A DNA stretch of 64,000 nt from Brachyhypopomus gauderio (lineage: Eukaryota > Chordata > Actinopteri > Gymnotiformes > Hypopomidae): assembly GCF_052324685.1 (NCBI RefSeq), contig NC_135223.1, positions 18,008,122-18,072,121 on the forward strand, in the 5' to 3' direction. Every line of letters starts with the position of its first letter. Position 1 is the first letter of the stretch. Below are positions 37,251 to 59,012 of this stretch, piece by piece. The position numbers were made by a program, and so were the translations under genes. The notes under the pieces were generated by a model, which had not been told where the DNA came from, did no database searches, and saw only the letters and a list, made by a program, of their open reading frames with translations.

Positions 37251-38997
37251 ATTTTGTGTTTTATTTTAATAAATAAATTCAAAACGGCATGGCAATAGTG
37301 AACATGTTTTAAAGGCACTTAAAATCGAAGACTCAAGCTAGCATTTGACACATCCTTGGTGCTGTGGTACTGCTATTTTCAAGATGTCTGTCAAATATCA
37401 GTTATTTGCCTTGCTAATTGCTGCTCAGTAAAACAAATGCAGAATATTTAAGCGTACGCACGTTGAATTATACCTTCAACAGAAGTAGACAGATTCAGAA
37501 AGTACAATGTCTTCCTTGGGATTTTGTCACGACGGTAATTTTACATTCTAGACCTGTAGATCGAGGTCTCCCCAAATCTGACTGTGCTACATCTCAGGAA
37601 AATAAAATCACACAACCAAGTACCATGACATTGTTTTTCACAAATCAAGTATTTTAACCAAAATTCGTACCAGTGGTTTCTAAGTCTACTTTTTAATGTC
37701 TGTGTCTGAATTTAACTTCAGATGTGTGAATGTGTAACTCAGTTCACTTCAGTTTCAATAAAGACCAAAAATAAGAAATAAAATTGGTGGATTAAAACGG
37801 TATGCAGATATTCACCTGAAATGGTCGTTTGCAAGTTTATCTATCGAAATTGTCTAGGTTTAATAATTTTATTGTTTTAGTATAGGCATCAGTGACTACT
37901 GACTTCCTTATGAAAGGCGACTTTTTACAGGGAGAAATTCTGCAGTGTAATACTTCATTAGATAACTATCATCCAAACTGCTCAACATAAACCATACAGA
38001 AAGGGAAAGAAATGGGACATGTGCCACTATAAATGAAACTACCTTAAAGGATTTACAAATAGGACTGTTGAACATTACTGCATGTTCAGAAATATCAAAT
38101 GTCTGATAACACGATAAGAAGCCTGCAAAATAGCCCAATACATGGTTAGCATGTATCCATGAGTTCACTGGCATAATAAGATTAAAATCAAAGTAAGAAT
38201 CGGTACCATGATGGTCAGGCACGTCAGACCATTAATGGGATAAAACATTTCTTATTGTGACTGTCAATGCAGCATAATGGTTCATCAGGATTTACAAAGC
38301 TGCCTGTAGAAATGTTCTGAATGACCAAAGCAGATTATTACTGCTGTGTGGGTGCTGACCATGCCTTCCAGTAATCACTTACAGACTGAGGAATGAATGT
38401 GGACCTATAGAAAAACTCTGACAACATAGTCTCGAGTTCAAGGCAACTCCTGCTTTACCCAAAAAGTCCTCCTCCACATTCTCTGCCCCCTCTCTTTCAT
38501 AAAGGACTGAGGGAGAGAGAAGCAAAGGAGAACAGGAGGAGGTGGGGTGCAATTACTTTGTCACAGGGAGTTAGCTGAGGGGGAGGAGTTTCACGCCTGG
38601 ACCTTGGCCCAAACTTCAGTTATCCCATAACTGTATTTACCTTAGTAACGGTTTGATTATTTTCAAATGGTACATTTTCACTGGATCAAAATATAGAATG
38701 AAAATGCTCCCAAAGCATTGGGAAACTTGTAAGCATGTGTGTGTGTCTTGTGTACAGAGAAGGGAAGCATATAAATGGTATTCAGAACAAGAAAAACAGA
38801 CACAAATGAAAAGTCTTTACAAACTGTACACATTTTGCAATGAAACACAAGAAGATGCACATAAATGTGGTGTGTCCTAATGCAGTGCTATGATATAAAA
38901 ATGCACATTTCTAAAAATAAAATGAAAACACAAATGAATGGGAGAGAATATTCAAAAGTCAAATGAATACTGTAACACACAGTGGCGGCTGCAGGCA
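37251..38997 (-). terminator. itgb1: itgb1 3' UTR and poly(A) signal
   Basis: Non-coding sequence downstream of the beta1A stop codon (38998-39000, minus). A minus-strand AATAAA is at about 37260-37265, giving a 1.7 kb 3' UTR if used. The real cleavage site is unverified. Confidence 0.45.
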
Positions 38998-47188
<8,191 letters not shown>

Positions 47189-50100
47189 CTGAAACAAATG
47201 GAAGGCAAAGGAAAGCAACATTTACACAGCAGCAAATGGAAATGTCAAATGCTGGCGGAGATGGCCAATATACTCAATACTGGATAAAAAAAAAACCATA
47301 CATTTATGTATATTCATAAATAGCTTTGGCATGCCACATGACAGACTGCTTCCAGGTCATTTATAAGTCTTGTAGTATGGTGGAGGTCATAAACCTCCAC
47401 CAATCAGCAATGCTTTTCTATTCTGAGTGCTGGGGCCAGAGGACCTGGGGGTTAATCTCAGTACTGCCGTCTCTCCTGTGGCATTCCCGGCCCAGAGCAG
47501 CCCTAGCTCATTTGGTGTCCGGCTGTTTGCCACTGGCTCGCGTCTCTGCCAGAAAACTGTCACGTTCCTTTAGCTGTGTTCCTTTAGAGGTGTTACCACC
47601 GGGGATCTTTTATTTACAACCGCAAAATGTATACTTTTTAATTAATATCAAGTCATGTATGTTCGGGGTTCAGGATTTTACAGGGTCCGCAATAACACGT
47701 TCTGCCATGATGTGCATTTGAGAATGTTTGTGTAGTCTTTAACCTGCTTTGCAGTGCACAGCATCACATCGGTCCATTTCATCAAAATCAGCAATGCTTT
47801 ACAGGACGCGTGAAACGTGTGCCACTCCCATAAATAATTCAGGTCCATTTGGGTCAGGGACATCTGTTTAGCGTTCCAACCTCTCTCCCCATTCATGCCA
47901 GCACTCAAATTAACTAGCAGAGCTCTCGGAGGACTTGCGTGTTTGGAATGGCTGGCAGTTCAATACACAAATGGCTCTCCTTCCAGGTAAAGCATTATTG
48001 ATTTCTGATGAATGCAGGTCTCCATGACTACCAAGGCCAGGAAATCGTTTAGATTATCAGGCTCCTCATAACAAGGCTTTGTGATGGTGGGAACACGGAG
48101 AACGTAGGAGGCTACGAGATGCTGCGGGCCTTCAACACTCGTCTTCACTGAGAGTGCAACGATGGCGTCAGATTGTGCAATGTTAACTTTCGATTGTTAA
48201 ATACAACTGCATCTGAGGTTACAATTTACTTTAGTCTTTGTATTTCTTTTTAAACAAGTACATCAACAAACTTAAGTAATCAAACAGATGCGTATTAAAC
48301 TCCAGATTCCTCAGACTCTTCCACAGACTTCAGCAGCAAAGCACTGCGCAATAGGATCGACTAGGACTAATTTATCTGACGATGCACTCCGGCTATAAAT
48401 GCACAGCACACAATGGAAGGAGAGACCAACATTAGAATGACAAAAGGACACTGGGTAAATGCTGGTAGGCCTGTGGTACATTGGAATGACATGGCACGTC
48501 TGAAGGCACAGACCTGAAGCAGGCTGGCAGCCACAGCAAGGCCTGGCCAGGGACGCAGGGGGAGGGACACACGGCTTCAGTCTGTGAGAGCCCGCCCACC
48601 TCACGCAACACGACGCATGTGGTTCACATTACCAACCAATAGGCAGAGCAGAGCTCTTGAGGAATTCCGCCCTATTGCACACGGCCGTCAGGCACAAGAG
48701 AGTTACTGTTTATTGCAAACCGGCTACAGTGTGGTCTTTTTAAACTCCCACTGGGAAGACAACTGTTGGGGCAAATGATTAAATGATAGGAAAAAAAATA
48801 CAAAACCATTTTGGATATGGAGTTTATTGACTGCACTGTACAATTTGAATTGTCTTTAATAAACATTCCTTCCATATAATTAGATTTAGGTTTACAAAAC
48901 AAGACAAGCTGCTAGCACGTAGTATATAATCTAACCTGCTCTTAAAAGAATCAGCTGTTTTGCATACATGTGCATCTGCACTTTGTGTTGCTGTATTGCT
49001 TACCACCTGTTATATACAGAAAGCAGACAGGCTGTCGGGCAGTGAGACAGGATTAGATCATGTGTGACAGTATCCTCTGTAAGGTCACTTCCAGTTACGC
49101 TCTGACATCACACTGATGCTATTACCCCCAGCTGCTGACGAACACTGACTGTAAACACGAGCTGTCCATACAGCACTGCGAAAAATATTGGAAAATGACC
49201 GAACTGATCTGAGCCTTCTCGTAAGTGGTCAGGAGGGCAAGTGACAAATGAAGTGAATGTCACACGAAATCCTCCAGCTCTCCGATGTCTCGCGTGACCG
49301 AACAAACATGCCCTCCATTTGAAACGGGGCCAAGAAACCACGGGCTCATCAGCAATTCACACGAGGAGCCCCTGACTGTAGCCCAAGAGCGGGACACGCA
49401 TATCACACACCAGCGAGGTATCGTCTACACACGTGGAGGAGATGGCCAACAGCTGGTTCTGTTTAGCGCAGCTCGGCAGCTGGGGAGAGGAATGCAGTGG
49501 ACATTCTCTGAGCAGACCATGGAGACCTCAGATACACGATGCACGGTACGTCCTACGGAGACTAGCTGAGAGTCTATTAAGACGAATACATTTTTAGCAA
49601 TAGGGGCTGTATGCACCGGGTTCAGATGGAATGGAAATAGGCATTTCAAAAGAATTTTCCATGAACGGTACGCCTGCAACATCAATCCAAATGACACTAA
49701 TGAAGATGAAGAGTTCAGCAAAGGTTGCTTACATTTCATTTTCTGTTTAGCTTCTCAATTATAGCTAAGTTATAAAACACAAATATCAGCATATGCAAAT
49801 TGTTTTTACCAGGCAATGACCAGTAACATTGTTGAAATAATCCAGAGGAACTGTTAGAAATCATCAAACAAAGAAAAATGAAACCAAGTCTATTACTCAT
49901 CGAGAAAGTGCATTAGAGTAGCAATGTGGGAACACTCTGATTGTGCTTACTGGACAGCATGGGTCTATGTCCAAGTTTGCTGAGGTGAACTTTGACAGAC
50001 CCTTATGGGATGGTCAGGCTAGGGGGAAGTACCTCAGACTAAGAATAGCCAGTCCTGCACAGAGAAGAGAGAAGAGTCTCTTGAGGAGAAAAACAGGAAA

Positions 50101-50633
50101 GAGAGGCCCTGCAGAGTGAAGACTAAACGCCTCCCTTCTTCTCTCACTCTCTCCCTCCCGCAGACTCGGAAAAAGGAATCAGAATACACAATTAACGATC
50201 CTGTTCTGCGTCTCCCACATTGAAAGATCCAAATACAATCATGACATAACACCCACTGTAACCAGGAGGAGCATGTAATGAGGTCCAAGTTTAAGTGGAA
50301 CAATCTGCCCACAGTCTTAAAATAGCCCCGCCCTCTCCCTCTCTCCATCTCTCTCTTCACACATTCTTTTTCACTGAAGTCATTTTTTTTACCAGGCAAT
50401 GAGCATTAACATCTATTTTAGATCAGTTTCTTGATCAACCATGACAGAGATCCCAAAAACCAACATACAAGCTATCAGCCTATTGAAGTGCTTTACGTGA
50501 ATAAATGTGCGTGTACACTAAAAACAGTCAGCTAATACAAACATGGCACAGTGTCTAAGTGCTTACCAATCAGCACATTCTTGCTGTGAATCAAATTTTC
50601 AAAAAAAAAAGAAAAAAATATATAATCTAATTA

Positions 50634-50665
<32 letters not shown>

Positions 50666-51569
50666 AGATTAGAGCCTTTCTATTGACGTAAGGGATCGTC
50701 TTCCTTGTAGAGACACATGTCTGGAACATCTGTACACTCCCTCAGTGTTGATCTGTTCTCCTCCGTCCCTAAACCACTGGCACCATGTTCCACAAACAGA
50801 CCAAAAGAATCTTTTACATGTGTAACTCTATTATTGTGGTGGCTATAACCAACTATGACTATAAATCAGTGAAGAAATGGATTATGAATATCTTACTTTT
50901 GCCCCTTTGCTTAACCTTGATTCACTAACAAAAATTTTAAAGCATATTAAATATGTAAATATGCACCGTAAATTTTGAAAAACTCTCACTGTTTTGTTAA
51001 CATCATGTGCTAAGCTAAAACACCTTTATTCATAGATACCAAAATGGTCAACAAATTGCTTCTGAAAGAAGCGAGAGCTGAATTTGTTGGTGTAAGCAGC
51101 CCTGGGTCTGGCCAATCACGCAAGTGCTGAGCTGGCTTTCTTTTACCAGCCCATCAGCCTGGCACCGGGCCCTCAACCTTCTCCGAGAGAGTCTGGGAAT
51201 TCAAATGAGCCCTCGTCAGACATGGCCTCCGAGCTAAGACGAACAAATGAATGTACATCCCACCAGAAGGACTCATAACACAGCCAGATTGTCTCGAGGA
51301 CAAAATGTCTTGTGGCCTTTTGGGGGTAGGGGGTCTGTTGAATCCACACATGTGGCTATAAAAGAAAAAACAGCATGTGGGCTGGAATAGAGCAGTGGCG
51401 TCTGGGGTGGGGATTCAGCACTGGAAATGCCATCACCATGATTTAAGACCCAGGAAGACACGCCACGGCAACCCGCCCATGGATCCCTGTCATTAGTCCA
51501 ACGACCGATTCATGGTGTCGCGCAGAGGAGAGGATGCAGGGAGAGCACCAGCTCGGAACAAGATCGAGG

Positions 51570-51740
51570 GCACTACTGCAGCAAGACGAGGGCACTACTG
51601 CAGCAAGACGAGGGCACTACTGCAGCAAGACGAGGGCACTACTGCAGCAAGACGAGGGCACTACTGCAGCAAGACGAGGGCACTACTGCAGCAAGACGAG
51701 GGCACTACTGCAGCAAGACGAGGGCACTACTGCAGCAAGA
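51570..51740 (+). repeat. 21-bp minisatellite
   Basis: Eight near-identical copies of GGCACTACTGCAGCAAGACG plus A. Because 21 is divisible by three, open frames run through it, but there is no protein homology. Confidence 0.95.
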
Positions 51741-53234
51741 CTGCACTTAGATTGTACTAAGCTACAAAGGCAGAGGGTTGGGAGCCAAAACAAGCCCTCT
51801 GGGCTTTACAGGACTGTTGATATCCTGCTGTCCTGTAATTTTGAACTTATATATGGGGATGAAGGCTTTCAAATTAAAGATGACTGTGTGAACTTTGATC
51901 CTAAGCTATTTGAAGTTTAAAGTGTACACAGCCAGTTAAAAAAAATAAGTGTTACTGGACCTGTCACACGCTCACATGCATCATCAAAATTGACTGGGTA
52001 TTTGTTTCTTTTTTTTCCTGAATTCAACACGGCTTTGGATGTTTCTCTACATGTCCTCTTGCATGATAATAGTTTATTCCATATTAGTTTCAAATGTATC
52101 TGATTTTTTTTCTGAACTCATTTGAATTTGGTATGCAAGAGACAGTAAGATAAGGATGTAATACTCAGTGTTCAGTATGAATAATTCTACTTCATCTGTA
52201 AGAAACACCAAATGAACAAATAGTAACCCCCTAGTTTGCATTTATAGTGGTTATTTTGGGAATCAGGCTGTGAACACTGCAGCGGACATTCAGGGCTAAT
52301 TAGAAACACCCTTCAGCCAACTTTGAACAAGCATAATGCGCAAAAACATCCACCAGACCCATGTCTCCTATTGGGCTGGAGGACACCGCTGCATTTTATG
52401 TCTGTTGGGCAGCAGAATTTACACCAAGTTATTGCGGCTAGCATGTCCGCAGCACATGGTAATGCTGTGTGGTGGCTACCATGTTTTATAGTTCATCTGT
52501 GCTAACACACCATTATTATACAAGGACAAAAAGTAGCGTCCGCAGCTGCCAAGAGGCCATTTCATGCACTGCATTTATGTGATAAGATCTTGTGAAATGA
52601 GGAACTTTAACATGCCGCTCACAAAACATCCAGCATATCACAAACCCATTTTGCATGCAACACAGTCCACCATGTGACCCACACAGACAGACATCCTTCC
52701 ACACAGGTGGACAGACTAAGTCAAGCTTGCTTGAACGAGTCTGGTGCTACAGTATGCTGGGAAAATGCAGAAGCATATAAACAGTATATTAAAAGTACAA
52801 GATGTCATATATCTAGAATGGTAAAGGACAACACCTCGCAGCAATGTGGGCAGAAGCTGCGATAAGAACTAAAAAATAAGACTAATAACTGTAATGCTAA
52901 AGAATATTTCAACTGAAAACTGAATTGAATTTGAATATCCTACTTGGTGCATCTGCAAATGCAAGATATGGAAAAACAGCAATACACTTACATCTAACAA
53001 AAGTATTGGGAAAAATATTTCTGCTTTTCCCAAATATATCCAATATATATGAGAACATATGAATGAAGGAACATAAATGAGCCTGGACACATTTCCAGGA
53101 ACAATACTGAACATGATTTACAACAGTGCACACTCAGGGATCAGAATGTACTCCATAAACCAAGTGAGTTCTTCAAAACAACCCAAATACACCAAATACT
53201 TTCTTAGGGTCCAGGTGAGCTGGGACGATCTAAG

Positions 53235-53760
53235 TGTTCTAGGATTCACACTTGCAAGACCTGCTCTGTGTTCTAGGATTCACACGTGCAAGACCTGCTC
53301 TGTGTTCTAGGATTCACACGTGCAAGACCTGCTCTGTGTTCTAGGATTCACACGTGCAAGACCTGCTCTGTGTTCTAGGATTCACACGCGCAAGACCTGC
53401 TCTGTGTTCTAGGATTCACATGCGCAAGACCTGCTCTGTGTTCTAGGATTCACACGCGCAAGACCTGCTGTGTTCTAGGATTCACACGTGCAAGACCTGC
53501 TGTGTTCTAGGATTCACACGTGCAAGACCTGCTGTGTTCTAGGATTCACACGTGCAAGACCTGCTGTGTTCTAGGTTTCACACGTGCAAGACCTGCTGTG
53601 TTCTAGGTTTCACACGTGCAAGACCTGCTGTGTTCTAAGATTCACACGTGCAAGACCTGCTGTGTTCTAGGTTTCACACGTGCAAGACCTGCTGTGTTCT
53701 AGGTTTCACACGTGCAAGACCTGCTGTGTTCTAAGATTCACACGTGCAAGACCTGGTCTG
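53235..53760 (+). repeat. 32/34-bp minisatellite, 16 units
   Basis: The unit is TGTTCTAGGATTCACACGTG plus CAAGACCTGCTG. The first six units and the last are 34 bases (CTGCTCTG or CTGGTCTG), and units 7-15 are 32 bases (CTGCTG). Units 11-13 and 14-16 repeat the order GGTTT, GGTTT, AAGATT, a small higher-order repeat. Confidence 0.95.
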
Positions 53761-54401
53761 CAGTGGCTTTGAGTATATGGTGCTACGTCACCCACATGGT
53801 GTTGGTACCAGCAGTCGACCTGTTTCCTGGAAGCTCAGCTCTCAGTGCTACAACTGTAGCTGCTATGTAAAAACAAGTTTATATATATAAACATTATATT
53901 TAATGTTTCTGTAATTATTAACGTTTTATTAGCGTAGCCATAGAAAGTGGACATAACACATTACACTTTATTCTTTAGTAGTACAATATTTTTCTGTTTC
54001 TTTTCAGAAAATGTTACTATCTTTTTGTGGAAGAAATTTTGATATTCCACTGAATACGAACATGTGAATGTAATCTGCTTGTGCTAAACAATCTACTGAG
54101 GTCAAATGGTCTAAAAGGAAATGTTGGTAGATGATGGAAAAATGTATGTATGTATTTATGGAAACAGAAGTGAAAGAATGCTGGCTCTCTACACAAAAAC
54201 ACGAGTGAGCATTTTGGACAAATGAAATAGAGCGCAGGCACAATTTGCAAATGTCAAACGTATATATGAAATGAGATGTGAAAAGACAACAACAGAAATG
54301 AGAAAAGACCAGTAAACAGAGAGGACAACAAACAGGAAGATCAGAGCAGAACTTAAAAAAAATCTGAAAGGGTAGAAGACCGTGTGAAGAGAGCTCGTGG
54401 T

Positions 54402-54405
54402 GCTC

Positions 54406-54473
<68 letters not shown>
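54402..54473 (+). repeat. (TC)n microsatellite
   Basis: A near-perfect CT dinucleotide run with one GT interruption near the start. Open frames through it are artefacts. Confidence 0.95.
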
Positions 54474-54478
<5 letters not shown>

Positions 54479-56174
54479 TGTTTGTGTGGCGTGTGCAATG
54501 GGGAGACTGGAATTCCACAATACAGTTTAACGTTGCTATTAATCAAACAGAGTAGAGTTGTTCTTTGTAATATTGTTCCACAGATTCAAACATTTCCACG
54601 ATACCTTAGAGTACACATTTCATTTTATAGTGCATTATCTTGCAGTAATCACTAACAGTGGTATAACATTCTATCCGCCTGCGTCTTGGGAACCAGAACA
54701 AGGCTGCATTTCCCTTTAGGGGGATAGAGTGGTCAAACATAATCAGGATGGTGCAACACACACTCTCAACAAACAGCACTTGTGTGTAATAAGGCCCCAC
54801 AGGCAGGAACAGGCCTTCAGAGCAGCAGCTGCCCATGATCTGGGGGTCACCGTCTTGACACCAGCTGACAAACTCAACCTGCGCCACACATGGTCACAAA
54901 CACACCTCTCCGAGATAAACACACTGGTCCACTCCCCTGGTTAAAAGTCGCTTCTCTTGACTCCTCGGTTCCACCCACACTAGCACCTCCTCTCCTCCAA
55001 CCTCAGTGTTAACGTACAGCGCTAAACAAGTTGTCCCATTCTGTTACTATATGAAGGACGCAACTCGAGAGGCTAGACATCCCTCTCCAGGCTAAAACGG
55101 CTAAAACGTGGCTCACTGTCCCTGTCCGGTCAGCCCGGCTTCTCTCAGCCCTGGGCCAGTGCCGTTTGGAGGGCTCTGATTCACACTGAGGTGGTGTTGT
55201 CTTCTGACGGTCGCACTGGAGGACCACTGATGGTTTTAAAGTTTCATTAGTTTATACAGACTACAGAGCTGTGTGGATGGTGATGTAGTCTGTAGTCTGA
55301 TGATGATTTAGTCTGTTAATGTAACTGTGCTGTGACCAATCAGGAGGGTTTTAAAAAGTCTGATCTGAACATGTGTGGCATATGTAGTTAATACTGCTTG
55401 AGGGGGGCAAAACTGGAGCATATTTCTGTTTGCAGGTTAATGTGATTAATCCTGCAGCTTCCCTGATTAGTCCTTTATCATCCATACTACATACCCTGGG
55501 GGAGGGGTGGGGGGCTGCTGCCTCCCTAGGCCTGCTAATGTCCAGCCGCAATCAATCACCTAACACCCCTGGATCATTTTCAAAGGCTTGATGTTCTGAC
55601 AAATTCAAACAAAGGCAGACATCCTCATTCAGTACTAAGGTCCCAGGCATTTGATCAACATTCCTTTAGGTTTTAGTTTGCTGAAAATCTTTAACTCAAT
55701 CAAATGTTGAGTTATTTGCAAAGGAGACCAAGCACTTTGATCATAACACAAGGCAACATCCAGAGTTGTTTTGGTCTTCAAGTTTTGCCTGGTGTTTCTT
55801 TTACAACTTGGCTATTGTAGGAGAACGCTATATTTAAGGGTGTGATGCGATGATGAGAGTATTTTTGAGTCACTCTCTGAAACAAGAAGCAATCTCAATG
55901 CTGACGAGCTTTGCTTTTTATTTTCACACCAACCGTTATTCAGACCCATCGGCTATAATATATATTTGAACTGTGCTTACGAACGAACTCTTTTGCTAAC
56001 CTAATATTTACATCACACTGAAAAAGTCTACCACAAATAAAAGACAGCTATAATCCTCTTGACTGAAATGAATCCTAGAAAAAATCACAATAACTGTGAT
56101 TTTTTTTATAAGAAGAAAAAATGCAGACAGAAAAAAACACCGACACTTGATGGAAAAGAGAAAAGGCACAGTAC

Positions 56175-56540
56175 CTCTATCCTCCCTTCACTTTGGTGAC
56201 TTCATATGTGTTTTATACGCGCTCCTCGCTCCTCGACCCCGCGCTCGGCTGTTGCGCGCCTGCTTCCACAACGACTCGTCGCCAGTTAAACAAACGACTT
56301 GTGTACAAATTACTCCATTGTACCCGAAATCTGGGAAGAAACGAACCACTCCAAGATATCTATCGTAATATATTGGCAACTTTACATGCGTTCATTGTCC
56401 CGAACCCGTAATAAGAGAGCCGTCCGCCGCCTGGGAGGCAGTCTGCTATGAAAAAAAAAGTGTGAGGTCAACGTCCGCGCGCGCGCGCGTGCCCGCCCCC
56501 ACAGGAAATACCTCACACACGTCACGAGCTTCTGCTGGAA
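56175..56540 (-). promoter_or_regulatory. itgb1: GC-rich candidate itgb1 promoter and 5' exon
   Basis: The only CpG-dense stretch upstream of itgb1, including (CG)n at 56475-56490 and a TATAAAA-like word near 56212-56218 on the minus strand. A minus-strand donor ATAGAG|GTACTG ends a possible exon at 56175. It is placed here by composition and position only; no homology supports it, and it could serve another transcript. Confidence 0.4.
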
Positions 56541-58559
56541 AATGAATAATAATAATAATGTCAATAATAATAATAATAATGTCTATAATAATATTAGCGT
56601 CACAGACACAACTGCAATATAAAATAGTAAATAGTATAATGTGAATAAATACCGTAGGCCCGATAGATATCAGTACTAAACGTTTTCAGAGATCCACAGG
56701 AATATTTACCAGTATGACGTTTGAATAATACCAACACAATGTTGATATATAAAATATGATTGTGTGCAGCATACTTTCTGTTGGCAAACTGATTGTTTAT
56801 ATTGTTCTGTTTCATACTGCAAGCGTTGTTTTTTTACATGAATGTCCCGCCCTCAGGCTGTAACTTTTGCCAGCAGTCAGCTAGTTACGTACAACCATCC
56901 CAAAAGCACACAAAGGTACCGTTTGTGTGTGTGTGTATGTGAGTGTGTATGTGTGTGAGGGAGGGAGGGAGAGAGAAAGATTGTGATTGAGGGTTGGCCT
57001 GCTATGGAGTTCCAGTCTCTTACTCCAACCGAAGTCGCTCACCACTCAATTTTGTCAACATATCTTGATTCTTAAAAACCCTGTTCGAAAACAACCTGAA
57101 GCTTTTCTCATAACCCTCTCAAAGGCCAACAACGTCAACAGTAGCTGCTTATAGACCTCACACTGAGTGACCAACACTTCTCTCAGGCCAGGGTCCGCCA
57201 ATGAGTTGTGCTCGTTGGTGATCATTGTTATTGTTAAAAACAGGAAAAGACATTATCCTATCTCTTAATATTCATTGACATAATGGAAAAAAGTGAAAGG
57301 AAACGCGGATATCATCATTCCAGGATAATTTTATAAATGAATCTGAGGCAGACCAATCTAAAATGAAATTGTACTTGTTTGGTAATGTTGTGTGGCACAG
57401 ATGTTACTGCTTTACTCCGTCTGCCACCTAGTGGTGTAACAATGTAAACGCAACTGCCTTGAGAGAGTATGAAGAGAGAAATAATTTTTTGCCTTAAAAT
57501 GTTTCACTCTTGATAAGCACATAAGTTATCCTGACAAGATGAATTATGCTGGCTTCACCAACACACAACTACAAAGGAAATAATTAGGACAAACCAGATT
57601 TGGTTTTACTTAGTTCTGACTGCTTCTGTAATTAAATATTTTTCTTTCAGAGAGGGTGAGAGAGTAAGATAGTGAGAGATAGAGATAGAGAGAGGAAACT
57701 AAGAGAAAAAGGGAATGAAGAAGTCACAAAAAGAAAAAGAGAGAATAATATAAACAGATGTTTAAACATCTGACAGTGATAACAAGCTCTTCCAAGCTCA
57801 AGCAAGAACAGCAACAGAATCACGGTTGCCATGACTACATAAGCTACAAGTAAAAGCAAGCAAAAGAGACACCGTAGCGTTTAGCGCCCCCTGCTGCATC
57901 CCCGCAGCTTCACACAGCACCAGGGACCTGAACTCAGCAAAGCCGTCACACCTGTGTTTGTCCACATTTGGAAGCACCTCATACATATTTAAATATAACT
58001 GATGTGGTTGGGTCAAAGCCAATGTCCACTGCTCAAGGGCATAAGGACAATACCCTTCACAGACAGTACAAGCCGAGCACCAGCTGCATTACAAAAGCAG
58101 ACAGAATTGGTACTCAGACAGAGTGCAGCTAATATGCTCCTCTTTATTAGGCATGATCTTTTTTTTAATGGACAGTTTGCATTTGTGAAGAATTACATTT
58201 GCATATCCTTTTACACTGTAAGAAGAACAAGATATTTAAAATATTCAGTCTAATCTTTTTTCGTGCAAGAGAGCAGCAGTTTTAAGCTAAAATTGTGACA
58301 CATCAGTCACATATTAATTACTCTGGCTAAAGCAATACTTTGTATTATTAAACTATACATGCTATTTGCAATAAATGTCTGCCCATTTGAATCTGTCTAA
58401 TGTGAACATCCATGAATAAATGTGCAGTTACCGTGAAAGCATCTACTGGTGTTGGACTGATGTCTGACAGACGATCCAGTCACATTCCACTCTGCACATG
58501 AAACATGACACACATAATAAAAGCAGCCATATGACATACAAATCATACGTTCACACGTT
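56541..58559. other. Intergenic, no gene seen
   Basis: AT-rich spacer with a short (TAA/TAATAA)n region at 56540-56600, a GT/GA-rich patch at 56920-56975 and an imperfect GA-rich patch at 57650-57760. No coding or RNA gene was recognised. Confidence 0.5.
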
Positions 58560-59012
58560 CACACGTCTCCTTCTTCTCCCCTGGGCCTGAGCACTGCGCA
58601 CATGGCCCGTGAAGAGGAGCATGTTGTCACATCCTTCGCCTGTAGTGATCCGTAATGATCTTCTGACTGGGTGAATGCTTGTGTTCAAGCCAGGGCAGGT
58701 GGAATAGACTGTCAGGTGGGTCCCTGGCGTTTGGGGTTGGTGTCTCCACTGGAACTACACTGACAAATCTCTCTGCCATTAGAAATCTGCTCGCTGGAAG
58801 GCAGACAGCAATGAATCTAGGGTGAAACAAGGAAAAGAAAAATGCAAATTCAAATAAAATGTATAAAAAGCTTTATTAAATATACCTGAGGCATTGCTTT
58901 GCCACAGCCACACTATTTGTTCAGGATCTCTACAGAGCTTGTTGATGAAGACATCACTGTTGTTTGTCACACTCTCATAATCTTCCTCTCTACTGCTCTT
59001 TGGGGATTTTTA
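58560..59012 (-). pseudogene. Integrin beta pseudogene fragment (relics of three exons)
   Basis: Three blocks collinear with itgb1 coding exons 11, 12 and 13 lie in the same order and on the same strand. 58925-59012 matches the end of exon 11 (INKLCR against NNKLCGG). 58680-58812 matches exon 12 (SNGREICQCSS against [11 protein letters not shown], then KRQGPT). 58560-58615 matches the start of exon 13 (GEKKETCER). Intron-like spacers remain between them, so this is a DNA-level duplicate, not a processed copy. It is dead: a cysteine codon after RQGPT is now TGA, most EGF cysteines are lost and splice sites are degraded. No other exons were found nearby. Confidence 0.82.

Larger units (their letters stand above)
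47191..56174 (-). other. itgb1: Probable itgb1 intron 1 with tandem repeats
   Basis: The itgb1 start exon begins at an acceptor (47189-47190), so an upstream untranslated exon must exist. No coding homology was recognised in this 9 kb. It holds an (AT)n tract (50631-50657), two minisatellites (51.57 and 53.24 kb) and a (TC)n tract (54402-54473). Its upper boundary is a guess. Confidence 0.45.

Noticed and set aside
51512..51920. Repeat-protein-like frames with TAARRGHYCSK units
   Set aside because: The 21-bp minisatellite keeps all frames open, and there is no supporting exon structure or homology.
53235..53760. Possible CRISPR-like array
   Set aside because: The units are contiguous tandem copies without unique spacers, in a vertebrate genome.
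57647..58022. Possible 3' exons of the integrin relic
   Set aside because: Read on the minus strand, I could not find the membrane segment or the HDRREF/NPxY tail.
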